A DNA stretch of 64,000 bases from positions 3,949,001 through 4,013,000 of the forward strand of contig NZ_CP023694.1 of assembly GCF_008705135.1 (NCBI RefSeq), given 5' to 3'. The position numbers were made by a program, and so were the translations under genes. Of this stretch, positions 42,075-50,034 are shown one piece after another. The notes beneath the pieces are model-generated. The model searched no databases and was not told the origin of the DNA. It saw only the letters and a list, made by a program, of their open reading frames with translations. Numbering within the stretch: the stretch's first letter is position 1; the number at the start of each line of letters is the position of its first letter. Origin of the DNA: Streptomyces coeruleorubidus (lineage in GTDB: Bacteria > Actinomycetota > Actinomycetes > Streptomycetales > Streptomycetaceae).

Positions 42075-43132
42075 GAACTCGCTACCTCTCGCAGTCGCTC
42101 GGCCGCGCGCTCCGGCGGCACGTCGTTGATGAACACGTTCATACCGGACTCGGAACCCGCGAGGAACTTCAGCTTGCCGGAAGTACGGCGAATGGTGAAA
42201 AGCTCGAGGTGCAGCGCGAAGTCTTCCCGGACGACCCCGTCGAACTCCTCCAGCGCGCCGAACGGGGCCTGGTGCCAGGCCGCGATATAGGGGGTCGGAG
42301 GCTCGCCCGCACCGAAGATCCGGTCGAAGCGCCTCAAGAGTTCCAGGTAAACCTTGGGGAACTCTGTGCGCGCGGCCTCGTCCAGCCCGAGCAGGTCGGG
42401 CACACGGCGCTTGGGGTAGAGGTGGACCTCGTACGGCCAGTGCGCCGCGTACGGCACGAAGGCCACCCAGTGTTCACCCTCCAGGACGACCCGTTCCTCG
42501 GCGAGTTCACGCTCCAGGACGGCGTCGAAGAGGTTCTCCCCGCCCGTCATCTCCTTGTGGGCCGCGACCGAGCGGAGCATCGTCGCGGTGCGCGGGGTGG
42601 TGAAGGGGTAGGCGTAGATCTGCCCGTGCGGGTGCTGGAGGGTCACGCCGATCTCGGCACCCCGGTTCTCGAAGCAGAACACCTGCTCGACGGAGGGGAG
42701 ATGGGACAGCTCGGACGTACGGTCCGTCCAGGCCTCCAGCACCAGGCCGGCCTGCTCCTCACTGAGGTCGGCGAAGGCCGCGTTGTGGTCGGACGTGAAG
42801 CAGACGACCTCACACCGGCCCGAGTCGCCCGCCAGTGAGGGGAAGCGGTTCTCGAAGACGACGACGTCGTACGACGAGTCCGGGATCTCGCTCAGCCGGT
42901 CGCCCTCGGAGGGGCACAGGGGGCATTCGTCGGCCGGCGGATGGTAGGTGCGGCCCTGGCGGTGCGAGGCGACGGCGACGGAGTCGCCGAGCAGGGGGTC
43001 GCGGCGGATCTCGGACGTGGTGACGGTGCGGTCCAGCGGGCGGCGGTCGGCCGCGTCCCGCACGCTGTCGTCACGCAGGTCGTAGTAGATGAGCTCGCGA
43101 CCGTCGGCCAGCCGGGTCGAGGTCTTCTTCAC
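42071..43132 (-). CDS. galT: Galactose-1-phosphate uridylyltransferase
   Basis: 353 residues. Zinc-site Cys70 and Cys73 (CPLC) and the active HPHGQ triad at 167-171, where the His attacks UDP-glucose. It transfers UMP to galactose-1-phosphate. The GTG start at 43132 follows GAGGAG by 8 nt; the upstream in-frame codons lie in promoter DNA. First gene of galTEK, divergent from the symporter. Confidence 0.96.
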   Translation of the reverse strand: MKKTSTRLADGRELIYYDLRDDSVRDAADRRPLDRTVTTSEIRRDPLLGDSVAVASHRQGRTYHPPADECPLCPSEGDRLSEIPDSSYDVVVFENRFPSLAGDSGRCEVVCFTSDHNAAFADLSEEQAGLVLEAWTDRTSELSHLPSVEQVFCFENRGAEIGVTLQHPHGQIYAYPFTTPRTATMLRSVAAHKEMTGGENLFDAVLERELAEERVVLEGEHWVAFVPYAAHWPYEVHLYPKRRVPDLLGLDEAARTEFPKVYLELLRRFDRIFGAGEPPTPYIAAWHQAPFGALEEFDGVVREDFALHLELFTIRRTSGKLKFLAGSESGMNVFINDVPPERAAERLREVASS

Positions 43133-43296
43133 GCCGCACTCCTCATCCTTCAAACATAACCCAACACACCAAAACACGACCCTCCCCAATTGTCAACATC
43201 ACAATCAAACAAAGAGCATCAGCAGGTGTGTTCAATCCCTGAAGACGGAGGCGTAGATTCCGCGGGGTATCGGTTCACGCAACGAAGCGAGGGCTC
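43133..43296 (-). promoter_or_regulatory. gal operon promoter and divergent control region
   Basis: 164 bp, much more A/T-rich than its surroundings. On the minus strand TTGACA (43191-43196) and TTTGGT (43168-43173) are 17 bp apart and form a plausible -35/-10 pair for galTEK. Just upstream lie repeated TTGATTG / TGTGATGTTGA motifs and a CAATTG palindrome, which could be repressor sites. S. lividans/S. coelicolor gal operons are known to have a galactose-inducible galP1 at this place. Confidence 0.65.
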
Positions 43297-44976
43297 ATGC
43301 ATCCCCCCACCACCCTGGCAGCCGAGCTGCGACTCCCCACGAACTGGCTCGACTACACGATCCTCGGCATCTACTTCGTCGTCGTCCTCGGTATCGGCTT
43401 CGCCGCCCGCCGCTCGGTGAAGACCAGCCTCGACTTCTTCCTCTCCGGCCGTTCCCTGCCCGCCTGGGTCACCGGGCTCGCGTTCATCGCCGCCAACCTG
43501 GGCGCCACCGAGATCCTCGGCATGGCCGCCAACAGCGCGCAGTACGGCGTCTACACCACGCACTGGTACTGGATCGGGGCCATCCCGGCCATGGTCTTCC
43601 TCGGCCTGGTGATGATGCCCTTCTACTACGGCTCCAAGGTCCGCTCGGTCCCGGAGTTCCTGCTGCTGCGCTTCGACAAGGCGGCGCACCTGCTCAGCTC
43701 GGGCCTCTTCGCCTGCGCCGCCATCCTCATCGCCGGCGTCAACCTCTACGCCCTCGCGATCGTGGTCGAGGCGCTGCTCGGCTGGCCGCAGTGGGTGGCG
43801 ATCGTCGTCGCCGGCTTCTTCGTGCTCGCCTACATCACCCTCGGCGGCCTGTCCTCGGCGATCTACAACGAGGTGCTCCAGTTCTTCGTGATCCTCGCCG
43901 CGCTCATCCCCATCTCGGTCCTCGGCCTGAAGAAGGTGGGCGGCTGGGACGGCCTGTCCGACTCCCTCACCGAGTCCCGCGGCGCCGACTTCATGACCTC
44001 CTGGGGCGGCACGGGCATCGGCAGCGACAACCCGCTGGGCGCGAACTGGCTGACGATCGTCCTGGGCCTCGGCTTCGTCCTGTCCTTCGGCTACTGGACG
44101 ACGAACTTCGCCGAGGTGCAGCGCGCCCTGTCCGCGAAGAACCTCTCGGCGGCCCAGCGCACCCCGCTGATCGCCGCGTTCCCGAAGATCTTCATCGTGT
44201 TCCTGGTGATGATCCCGGGCCTGGTCGCCGCGGTCCTGGTCCCGAAGATCGGCACCGCCGGCTCCGACCTCCAGTACAACGACGCGATTCCCTACCTGAT
44301 GGAACAGCTCCTGCCGAACGGTGTGCTGGGCATCGCCGTGACGGGTCTCCTCGCGGCCTTCATGGCGGGCATGGCGGCCAACGTGTCGTCGTTCAACACG
44401 GTGTTCACGACCGACATCTGGGCGAAGTACGTCGTGAAGGGGCGCCAGGACGAGTACTACGTCCGCTTCGGCCGCCTGATCACCGCGATCGGTGTCCTGG
44501 CCTCCATCGGCACGGCATTCCTGGCGTCGTCCTTCTCCAACATCATGAGCTACCTCCAGACGCTGTTCTCTTTCTTCAACGTGCCGATGTTCGTCGTCTT
44601 CATCATCGGCATGTTCTGGAGGCGGACGTCGATGAAGTCGGGCTTCTGGGGCCTGCTCGCCGGCACCACGGCCGCGATGGTCAACTACTTCGTCATCTAC
44701 AAGCAGGGCATCATCGACATCCCCTCCGACCAGGGGGCCAACTTCGTCTCGGCCATCGCGGGGTTCGTCGCGGGCGCGGTCGTCATGGTGGCGGTGTCGC
44801 TCTTCACCGCGCCGAAGCCGGCCGAGGAACTCCAGGGACTGGTCTACGGCACGACCTCGCCCGGCATGGCGGAGCCGCCGGCGCCCGGGGACGAGGCCTG
44901 GTACCGCAAGCCGGCACTCCTGGGCTGGGGCGCGGTGATCCTGGCCGCCGCCTGCTATATCCCGTTCTCGTTCTGA
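43297..44976 (+). CDS. SGLT-type sodium:galactose/glucose symporter
   Basis: 559 residues, about 14 TM helices, SSF superfamily, SGLT branch: DFFLSGRSLPAWVTGLAFIAANLGATEILGMAA, YITLGGLSSAIYNEVLQFF and NVSSFNTVFTTDIW are characteristic. It is divergent from galTEK, so galactose uptake is the obvious role. GCGAGGG precedes ATG 43297. A small membrane gene follows in the same operon. Confidence 0.9.
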   Translation: MHPPTTLAAELRLPTNWLDYTILGIYFVVVLGIGFAARRSVKTSLDFFLSGRSLPAWVTGLAFIAANLGATEILGMAANSAQYGVYTTHWYWIGAIPAMVFLGLVMMPFYYGSKVRSVPEFLLLRFDKAAHLLSSGLFACAAILIAGVNLYALAIVVEALLGWPQWVAIVVAGFFVLAYITLGGLSSAIYNEVLQFFVILAALIPISVLGLKKVGGWDGLSDSLTESRGADFMTSWGGTGIGSDNPLGANWLTIVLGLGFVLSFGYWTTNFAEVQRALSAKNLSAAQRTPLIAAFPKIFIVFLVMIPGLVAAVLVPKIGTAGSDLQYNDAIPYLMEQLLPNGVLGIAVTGLLAAFMAGMAANVSSFNTVFTTDIWAKYVVKGRQDEYYVRFGRLITAIGVLASIGTAFLASSFSNIMSYLQTLFSFFNVPMFVVFIIGMFWRRTSMKSGFWGLLAGTTAAMVNYFVIYKQGIIDIPSDQGANFVSAIAGFVAGAVVMVAVSLFTAPKPAEELQGLVYGTTSPGMAEPPAPGDEAWYRKPALLGWGAVILAAACYIPFSF

Positions 44977-44994
44977 CCGAGGGAGGATCGAAAG

Positions 44995-45309
44995 ATGTCC
45001 GAGTTCTACTCCGACAAGGACGTGCAGCGGGAAGTCACCGAACTGCAGGGCAAGTCGGCGACGGCTGCGCGGCTTTTCGACATCCGGCGGATCATCGGTG
45101 GGCTGTTCGTGGTCTACGGGGTCATCGTCACGATCGCGGGATTCACCGCGTCCGACGCCGACATCGACAAGGCGGAGGGTGTGAACATCAACCTGTGGAC
45201 CGGGCTGGGGATGCTCGCGCTGGGGGTGTTCTTCCTGGTGTGGCTGAAGCTGCGGCCTGTGGCTCCGCCGCCGCCGGATGTTGTGGCGGGGGATGAAGCG
45301 AGGGAGTGA
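44995..45309 (+). CDS. Small two-TM membrane protein, symporter partner
   Basis: 104 residues: an amphipathic N-terminus (SEFYSDKDVQREVTELQGK), TM1 (about 32-52), a short loop (DADIDKAEGVNIN) and TM2 (about 65-85) with a Pro-rich tail. GGGAGG precedes its ATG, 18 bp after the symporter stop. It resembles small accessory subunits that sit next to SSF symporters; its own function is not known. Confidence 0.8.
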   Translation: MSEFYSDKDVQREVTELQGKSATAARLFDIRRIIGGLFVVYGVIVTIAGFTASDADIDKAEGVNINLWTGLGMLALGVFFLVWLKLRPVAPPPPDVVAGDEARE

Positions 45310-45368
45310 GGGTGGGCGGCCGGTTGTGCGTCTGGGCGCCGATGTCTGTGCCGGGGTGACGGCGGAGG

Positions 45369-45641
45369 TCAGGTGTTACTGCCGGACGCCCTGATGAGAA
45401 CCTCGGCCCAGACCGTCAGGCCGCCGCCGCTCCGCTGGATGCCCCAGCGGGCGGCGAGGGCGTCGGTGATCAACAAACCGCGGCCTCGTCCCTGTTCCGG
45501 GTTCGGGGGACGGGGTGGCGCGGGGAGAGAGTCCGTACGGCAGTCGCCCTCGGCGCGGCGCCGGGCGATTCGGTGCGAACTCACGGGGCGGCGACTGTCA
45601 CTGCGGCGCCCGGTAAGTCGGCCCTGACAGGGCGGCCTCAA
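45369..45641 (-). pseudogene. Truncated HATPase_c (RsbW-like) gene remnant
   Basis: The last ~50 codons (about 45369-45520) read as the C-terminus of the small anti-sigma/ATP-binding proteins abundant in Streptomyces: GRGRGLLITDALAARWGIQRSGGGLTVWAEV. The N- and G1-box part of the fold is absent. The upstream codons are Arg/Ser-rich and not homologous in this frame. It overlaps the 3' end of the next gene. Probably a decayed gene rather than a functional short ORF. Confidence 0.6.
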
Positions 45642-46566
45642 GAGCGTTGCCCGTCATATCGATGACGATCGCCTCCTCCTGCATGCTTGCGGGAAGTTGC
45701 GCTCGCTCCTCAGTGCGGCACACGGCCCTGCCGGTACTCGGGTCGATGATCACAGCTTCCAGCTTCGCGACAAGTTCAGCGACGATGGCGAATACGCCGC
45801 CCGTGTCCGGGCGCTCCACCAAGATGCCGGTTTCGTCGGCGGAGATCTCGGCTTCGCTGCCGTCGGATGCCCGGATCCAGAACCGCAGACTTCCGTCCTC
45901 GCTCACTGTGAGCTGTGGATCCCCGACAGCGTGGGGGCCCAGAACGGCACGCACCAGCTCCATGTCCGGCGGAACAGGCACGTCGCCGCCGTCGATGAAT
46001 GCGTAGATAGAAGGGCTGGAACTCATAGAACTCTTTTCTGTGGTCTGGGAAGGGGACGGAGCGGTGAAGGATGGCGCCCCCTCCACCGGCCGTATTCGCC
46101 TCGTGACTGCGAGGGTGGCTCGAGCGTCTTCCGGTCCAGCGACTGCGTTTTCGTCGCATGAGCATGGACACATGCTCCCGTGCCCGTGTCGGTCTGGTTC
46201 TTCGACCTCGAATCCCGCCGAGGTGAGAATTCCCAAGAGGGCGGCTTGTATGTGCTGAAGCACCGCGTTGTGGCGACTGACGACCGGCGGCGGATTCGAG
46301 TAGTCGATTCCTTGCGCGAAGAGATCGAGAGCTTCATCCCTCAGCTCCGCGTCCGCGCTCCAGTCGACGTACACCCCGCCTTCGATAAACGGTGCCACGT
46401 GCACGTCCGCGCCGGGTCGGCTGTGCGGGCCGCCGCTGAGGTCACCGCGGTGTACAGGAAGACCAGCACGACGCAGTTCCCGGCATACCCGCTCGGCCAG
46501 CGCTTGGCGTTCAGCGATGACCTCCGGTGTGGCTGTTGGGTGCATGTCGAAGACGGGTTCAGACAT
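45598..46566 (-). CDS. Hypothetical protein, possible two-part fusion
   Basis: 322 residues from ATG 46566 (MSEPVFDMHPTATPE), preceded by GAGAG. The first ~180 residues have AERVCRELRRAGLPVHRGDL and a Cys-rich MCPCSCDEN; the last 142 start at an internal in-frame ATG (46026, MSSSPSIYAFIDGGDVP) behind a weak AAGAG. No stop separates them, so either one fused gene or two genes in frame. Function is not recognised. Base composition is less G/C-biased than in neighbours, which suggests acquisition. Confidence 0.5.
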   Translation of the reverse strand: MSEPVFDMHPTATPEVIAERQALAERVCRELRRAGLPVHRGDLSGGPHSRPGADVHVAPFIEGGVYVDWSADAELRDEALDLFAQGIDYSNPPPVVSRHNAVLQHIQAALLGILTSAGFEVEEPDRHGHGSMCPCSCDENAVAGPEDARATLAVTRRIRPVEGAPSFTAPSPSQTTEKSSMSSSPSIYAFIDGGDVPVPPDMELVRAVLGPHAVGDPQLTVSEDGSLRFWIRASDGSEAEISADETGILVERPDTGGVFAIVAELVAKLEAVIIDPSTGRAVCRTEERAQLPASMQEEAIVIDMTGNALEAALSGPTYRAPQ

Positions 46567-46609
46567 GGGTCTCTCGTTGGTGTGAGGACGTGCAGGCCGA
46601 CACCCCGTG

Positions 46610-46993
46610 TCAGATGAGGGACCAGATTTGCCGTACTGGATGACCCAAGGCATGACCGATCCTGGTCAGGTCTTCGTCGTTGAGCATGCGCCTGTTGGGA
46701 CTCCACGCCCTGAGCCTGAACCGAGCGAATCCGGAAGGAACGTTGTATACAAGGTCGTTCAATGTGGTCTCAGTGCCGCAGCACGGAACCTTCACGGCAA
46801 GGCTTGGGACGCTGCTGTCCCGATAGGCCTCGTCCATCCTGGTCATCCACCACTCCTGGAAGTCGAGTTGGCTTCCGCACCGAGGGCACGACACGGATTC
46901 CAGGCCCGCACCGTTGATGAAGGCTGGAGCATCGCCTTGATCCGCTTCGATGTCGCCGAGCGCATCAGGGCACAGCTGCTCGTCGTAACTCAC
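46610..46993 (-). CDS. Hypothetical zinc-ribbon-like protein
   Basis: 127 residues from GTG 46993, behind CGGAG. Cys36-Pro-Arg-Cys39 and Cys71-Cys72-Gly form a likely zinc knuckle (SCPRCGSQLDF...VPCCGTETTLNDL). The C-terminus, LNDEDLTRIGHALGHPVRQIWSL, is helical. I do not know the family. The start may be truncated compared with relatives, as residues 1-30 are poor in structure. Confidence 0.6.
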   Translation of the reverse strand: MSYDEQLCPDALGDIEADQGDAPAFINGAGLESVSCPRCGSQLDFQEWWMTRMDEAYRDSSVPSLAVKVPCCGTETTLNDLVYNVPSGFARFRLRAWSPNRRMLNDEDLTRIGHALGHPVRQIWSLI

Positions 46994-47099
46994 GCGCAAC
47001 TCCGGGGTGGGCGGTCGAAGGGCAGAGTCTAGAGTCGAGTGCCTCCGAGGGCTGAGATCGGCCGGAACCCACCCATGCCAGACCGTTCGATACGGCTGG

Positions 47100-47792
47100 T
47101 CAGGCCTCCGGCCCCGGGTCCCGGGCCACCGGGCCGGCCCGGTCCAGCAACCCCGTCCGAGCCGCCAGCGCCGCCGCCTCCAGGCGGGAACCGACGCCCA
47201 GTTTCATCAGGACCCGTTGGACGTGCGTGCGCGCCGTCGACGGGGCGATGCCCATGCCCGCCGCGATCAGCCGCGTGTCCTCGCCGTCGGCGACGCGCAC
47301 CAGGACCTCCACCTCCCGGGGCGTGAGCATCGACAGCAACCGCTGGCCCTCGTCGTCCGGTTGGGCCGCCGGGTTGAGCAGCTCGCTGAACGCGGCTTGC
47401 AGCAGTTGGGGCGCCACCGCCGCCTCCCCCGCCCGGGCCTTCATGATCGCCCGCTCGACACCCTCTATGCGCTCGTCGTGACGTACGTAGCCCGACGCCC
47501 CCGCGGCGAAAGCGGCCGCGATGCCGCGCGGGTTGGGCACCGGCCCCAGGACCAGGACCGCCACCTGCGGACGCTCCCGCTTGATCCGCACCACCGGGTC
47601 GAAGATCCCCGGCTCCTCAGGCGTGGCCGTCCCCAGCAGGCACACCTCGGGCGCCCGCGTGATCACCAGCTCCGCCGCCCCCGCGGCCGGCGCCGCCGCG
47701 GCCAGCACCCGGTGCCCCCGCAGCTTCAACGCCGAGGCCAGCGCCTCGGCCAGCAGTCGGTGGTCGTCGACCACCATCAGCCGCACTCCCAT
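47100..47792 (-). CDS. NarL-type response regulator lacking the phospho-acceptor Asp
   Basis: 230 residues. The receiver keeps Asp9-Asp10, but the beta3 end reads EVCLLGTATPEEPG, with Gly54 where the phosphorylatable Asp should be, and GYVRHD with Arg104 instead of the conserved Lys. The LuxR-type HTH is intact (about 150-205: LTPREVEVLVRVADGEDTRLIAAGMGIAPSTARTHVQRVLMKLGV). GGGGGG lies 7 nt before ATG 47792. It is probably an atypical, phosphorylation-independent regulator. It resembles the orphan regulator at 36564. Confidence 0.85.
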   Translation of the reverse strand: MGVRLMVVDDHRLLAEALASALKLRGHRVLAAAAPAAGAAELVITRAPEVCLLGTATPEEPGIFDPVVRIKRERPQVAVLVLGPVPNPRGIAAAFAAGASGYVRHDERIEGVERAIMKARAGEAAVAPQLLQAAFSELLNPAAQPDDEGQRLLSMLTPREVEVLVRVADGEDTRLIAAGMGIAPSTARTHVQRVLMKLGVGSRLEAAALAARTGLLDRAGPVARDPGPEA

Positions 47793-47962
47793 CGAGCAAC
47801 CCCCCAGTCACCCCGGTCCCCCCAGATGGAAGCCCCCCGGCTCCCCCGCCTTCATGCCCCCGGAAGCTACACGCTTGTTCGACGTTGCGCTCCCCCTACT
47901 CGTGAGAATCGCCCCGGATCGCCGAAATTCCTCTCATTCGAGGTTGACTGAGCCAAACGCGA

Positions 47963-47994
47963 ACGGTCCCGCCCCTGAGCAGGGACGGGACCGT
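47963..47994 (-). terminator. Hairpin terminator of the beta-propeller gene
   Basis: ACGGTCCCG (47963-47971) pairs with CGGGACCGT (47986-47994), extended inward by CCCT/AGGG with one mismatch. It lies 38 bp after the stop of the 48033 gene. Confidence 0.75.
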
Positions 47995-48032
47995 ACCGGC
48001 ACCGAGTCGATCATCAAGCGGGCATCGATCGA

Positions 48033-49970
48033 TCAACTCGTACCGAAGCCGACCGCCAGGTACTCCTTCTCGCTCGTGCTGCCGCTCCGCTTGCTGGCGT
48101 ACACCTTGGACATGAACAGGTGCCCGTCGCCGTACAGCAGCTCGGAGTACTCCGGCGACATGCCGGCCTCCACGTCGCGCACCGAGTCCGTCGCCGGGTT
48201 CTCCAGCAGCTTCGTCTGCTTGAAGCTGCCCCCGTCGATGCTCACGATCTGCCCGCCCTTGTCGTAGGGCGGCCGCTTGTACGCGATCAGGCTGCCGCCG
48301 TCCATGCGCAGCGGCGAGATCCTGTAGCCGTCGCCCGCGTCGGCCCGCTGCCCGGTCTGCTTGCCGGTGGAGAGGTCGAAGGCGACGATCTCGTTGGTCT
48401 GGCTGTACTCGCCGCTGCCGTCGTGCTCCTCGGTCGGCAGGTACAGCCGGTCGTTGCCGACGGCCAGCTGGTTGCAGTACTCGATGCGCGTGACGCCCTC
48501 GCAGCGGGCCGCGAACTGCTCGCCCGGCGCGGAGATGCGCGTGCGCAGCTTGCCGGTCTTGTTGTCGATGGAGAAGAAGTCGGAGATGCCGCTGCCGTCG
48601 CCCGCGGAGTCGCCGACATCGGCGGCCACGACGAGCGGGTTGGTCGACACGACGCTCGCGTACTCGATGCCCTGGGTCATCTTGTACTCCGAGATCACCT
48701 TCCCGGACTTCGGGTCGATGGTCTGGATGTGCAGCTGCCGCTGCCCGTACGTGCCGCACTTGCGCACCGCGACCAGCTTCTCGCCGCCGCCGTACCCGGC
48801 GTCGTAGCAGGAGTCGGTCGGCTTCGGGCTCCACAGGAGCTTGCCGGAGACGTCGAAGGCGCCGCCGCCGCTGGTGCTGCCGACGGCGACGGTGTCGCCG
48901 CTGACCGTGACGTTGTCGAAACTGATCAGCTGGTCACCGGTCTTGAGGGTCTTGGTCCACAGCTTCTTGCCGGCGTCGAGATCGATCAGGGCGATCTGGC
49001 TGCACCCGTGCGACGGGTCGGCCTTGGTCGGCATCGCCGGCTGGTAGAGGATCGCCGTCATGTTGTCGTCGGTGACGTGGCGGCTCGCCTGGCAGACCGG
49101 GCCGGCCAGCGGGATCGTCCACTGCTCGCCGCCCTTGTCGCGGTCGTAGCCGACGATCTCGGCGATGCCGCTCTTGGCGTACGTCTTGTCGGTGAGCCAC
49201 GAGCCGGAGACGACGACCGTGCTGTCGTTCTTCACCTCGGGCATCGGGACCTGGAAGAGGACGTTGGCGCTGGGGTCCGCCGGGGCCTTCTCCTTGCCGC
49301 CGGAGGTGGTGCCGCCGTTGCCGCCCTTACCGTCGTCCGTGCCGCCGGTGCCGCCGCCGGAGCTCGCGGTGTCGTCCTTCTTGCCGTCGTCCTTGGACGT
49401 GGAGTACCAGACGCCGCCGCCGACGATCAGGGCGATCGCCACGACCGCGGCGACGATGATGGCCAGCTGCGCGTTGAACTTCCGGCCCCCGCCCGGCTGT
49501 CCGGGCTGCGGCTGGAGCGGCATGGTCGGCTGCGGATAGGCGTAACCGGGCTGCCCGTACCCGGGCTGGCCCGGCTGTCCTGGCTGACCCGGCTGCCCGT
49601 ACGGCGGCTGCGGCGGCTGCCCGTACGCCCCCGGCTGCTGGCCGGGATAGCCGTAGCCGGGCGGAACCTGCGGAGGCTGCGGCGGCTGGGGCGCCTGCGG
49701 AGCCCCCTGCGGATAGCCGTACCCGGGCTGCGGCTGCTGCGCGGGCGGCGGGGGCGGTGTCTGCGGGGCCGCAGGCGGAGGCGTCTGCGGGGCCTGCGGG
49801 GCCTGCGGGGCCTGCGGGGCCTGCGGGGCCTGCGGATAGCCGTATCCCGGCTGCGGGGCCTTGTCGAGGTTCGGTCCACCCGCGGGCGGGCCCTGCGGGG
49901 GCTGGTCCGGGGGCGGCCCGAAGCCTCCCCCGGGCGGGGGCTGCTGGGGCGGCGGAGGCGGCTGGGTCAT
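48033..49970 (-). CDS. Membrane-anchored PQQ-like beta-propeller protein (paralogue 1)
   Basis: 645 residues. A cytoplasmic P/Q/G/Y-rich tail (1-165) with repeated QPGYGYPQ units is followed by one TM helix (AQLAIIVAAVVAIALIVGGGVWY, about 170-192) and a Gly/Thr/Ser linker. The external domain (about 250-645) has PQQ-like repeats such as DLDAGKKLWTKTLKTGD, GKLLWSPK, KTGKLRTRI and AFDLSTGKQTG. GAGG precedes the ATG. It is adjacent to a paralogue of like architecture; both may sense or bind something at the envelope. Function not known. Confidence 0.83.
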   Translation of the reverse strand: MTQPPPPPQQPPPGGGFGPPPDQPPQGPPAGGPNLDKAPQPGYGYPQAPQAPQAPQAPQAPQTPPPAAPQTPPPPPAQQPQPGYGYPQGAPQAPQPPQPPQVPPGYGYPGQQPGAYGQPPQPPYGQPGQPGQPGQPGYGQPGYAYPQPTMPLQPQPGQPGGGRKFNAQLAIIVAAVVAIALIVGGGVWYSTSKDDGKKDDTASSGGGTGGTDDGKGGNGGTTSGGKEKAPADPSANVLFQVPMPEVKNDSTVVVSGSWLTDKTYAKSGIAEIVGYDRDKGGEQWTIPLAGPVCQASRHVTDDNMTAILYQPAMPTKADPSHGCSQIALIDLDAGKKLWTKTLKTGDQLISFDNVTVSGDTVAVGSTSGGGAFDVSGKLLWSPKPTDSCYDAGYGGGEKLVAVRKCGTYGQRQLHIQTIDPKSGKVISEYKMTQGIEYASVVSTNPLVVAADVGDSAGDGSGISDFFSIDNKTGKLRTRISAPGEQFAARCEGVTRIEYCNQLAVGNDRLYLPTEEHDGSGEYSQTNEIVAFDLSTGKQTGQRADAGDGYRISPLRMDGGSLIAYKRPPYDKGGQIVSIDGGSFKQTKLLENPATDSVRDVEAGMSPEYSELLYGDGHLFMSKVYASKRSGSTSEKEYLAVGFGTS

Positions 49971-50034
49971 GGCGTGTGTACCTCGGGGAAGGGGACGGAC
50001 GACGAAGGAGAAGGCGGATCCGAAGGGGGAAGAG

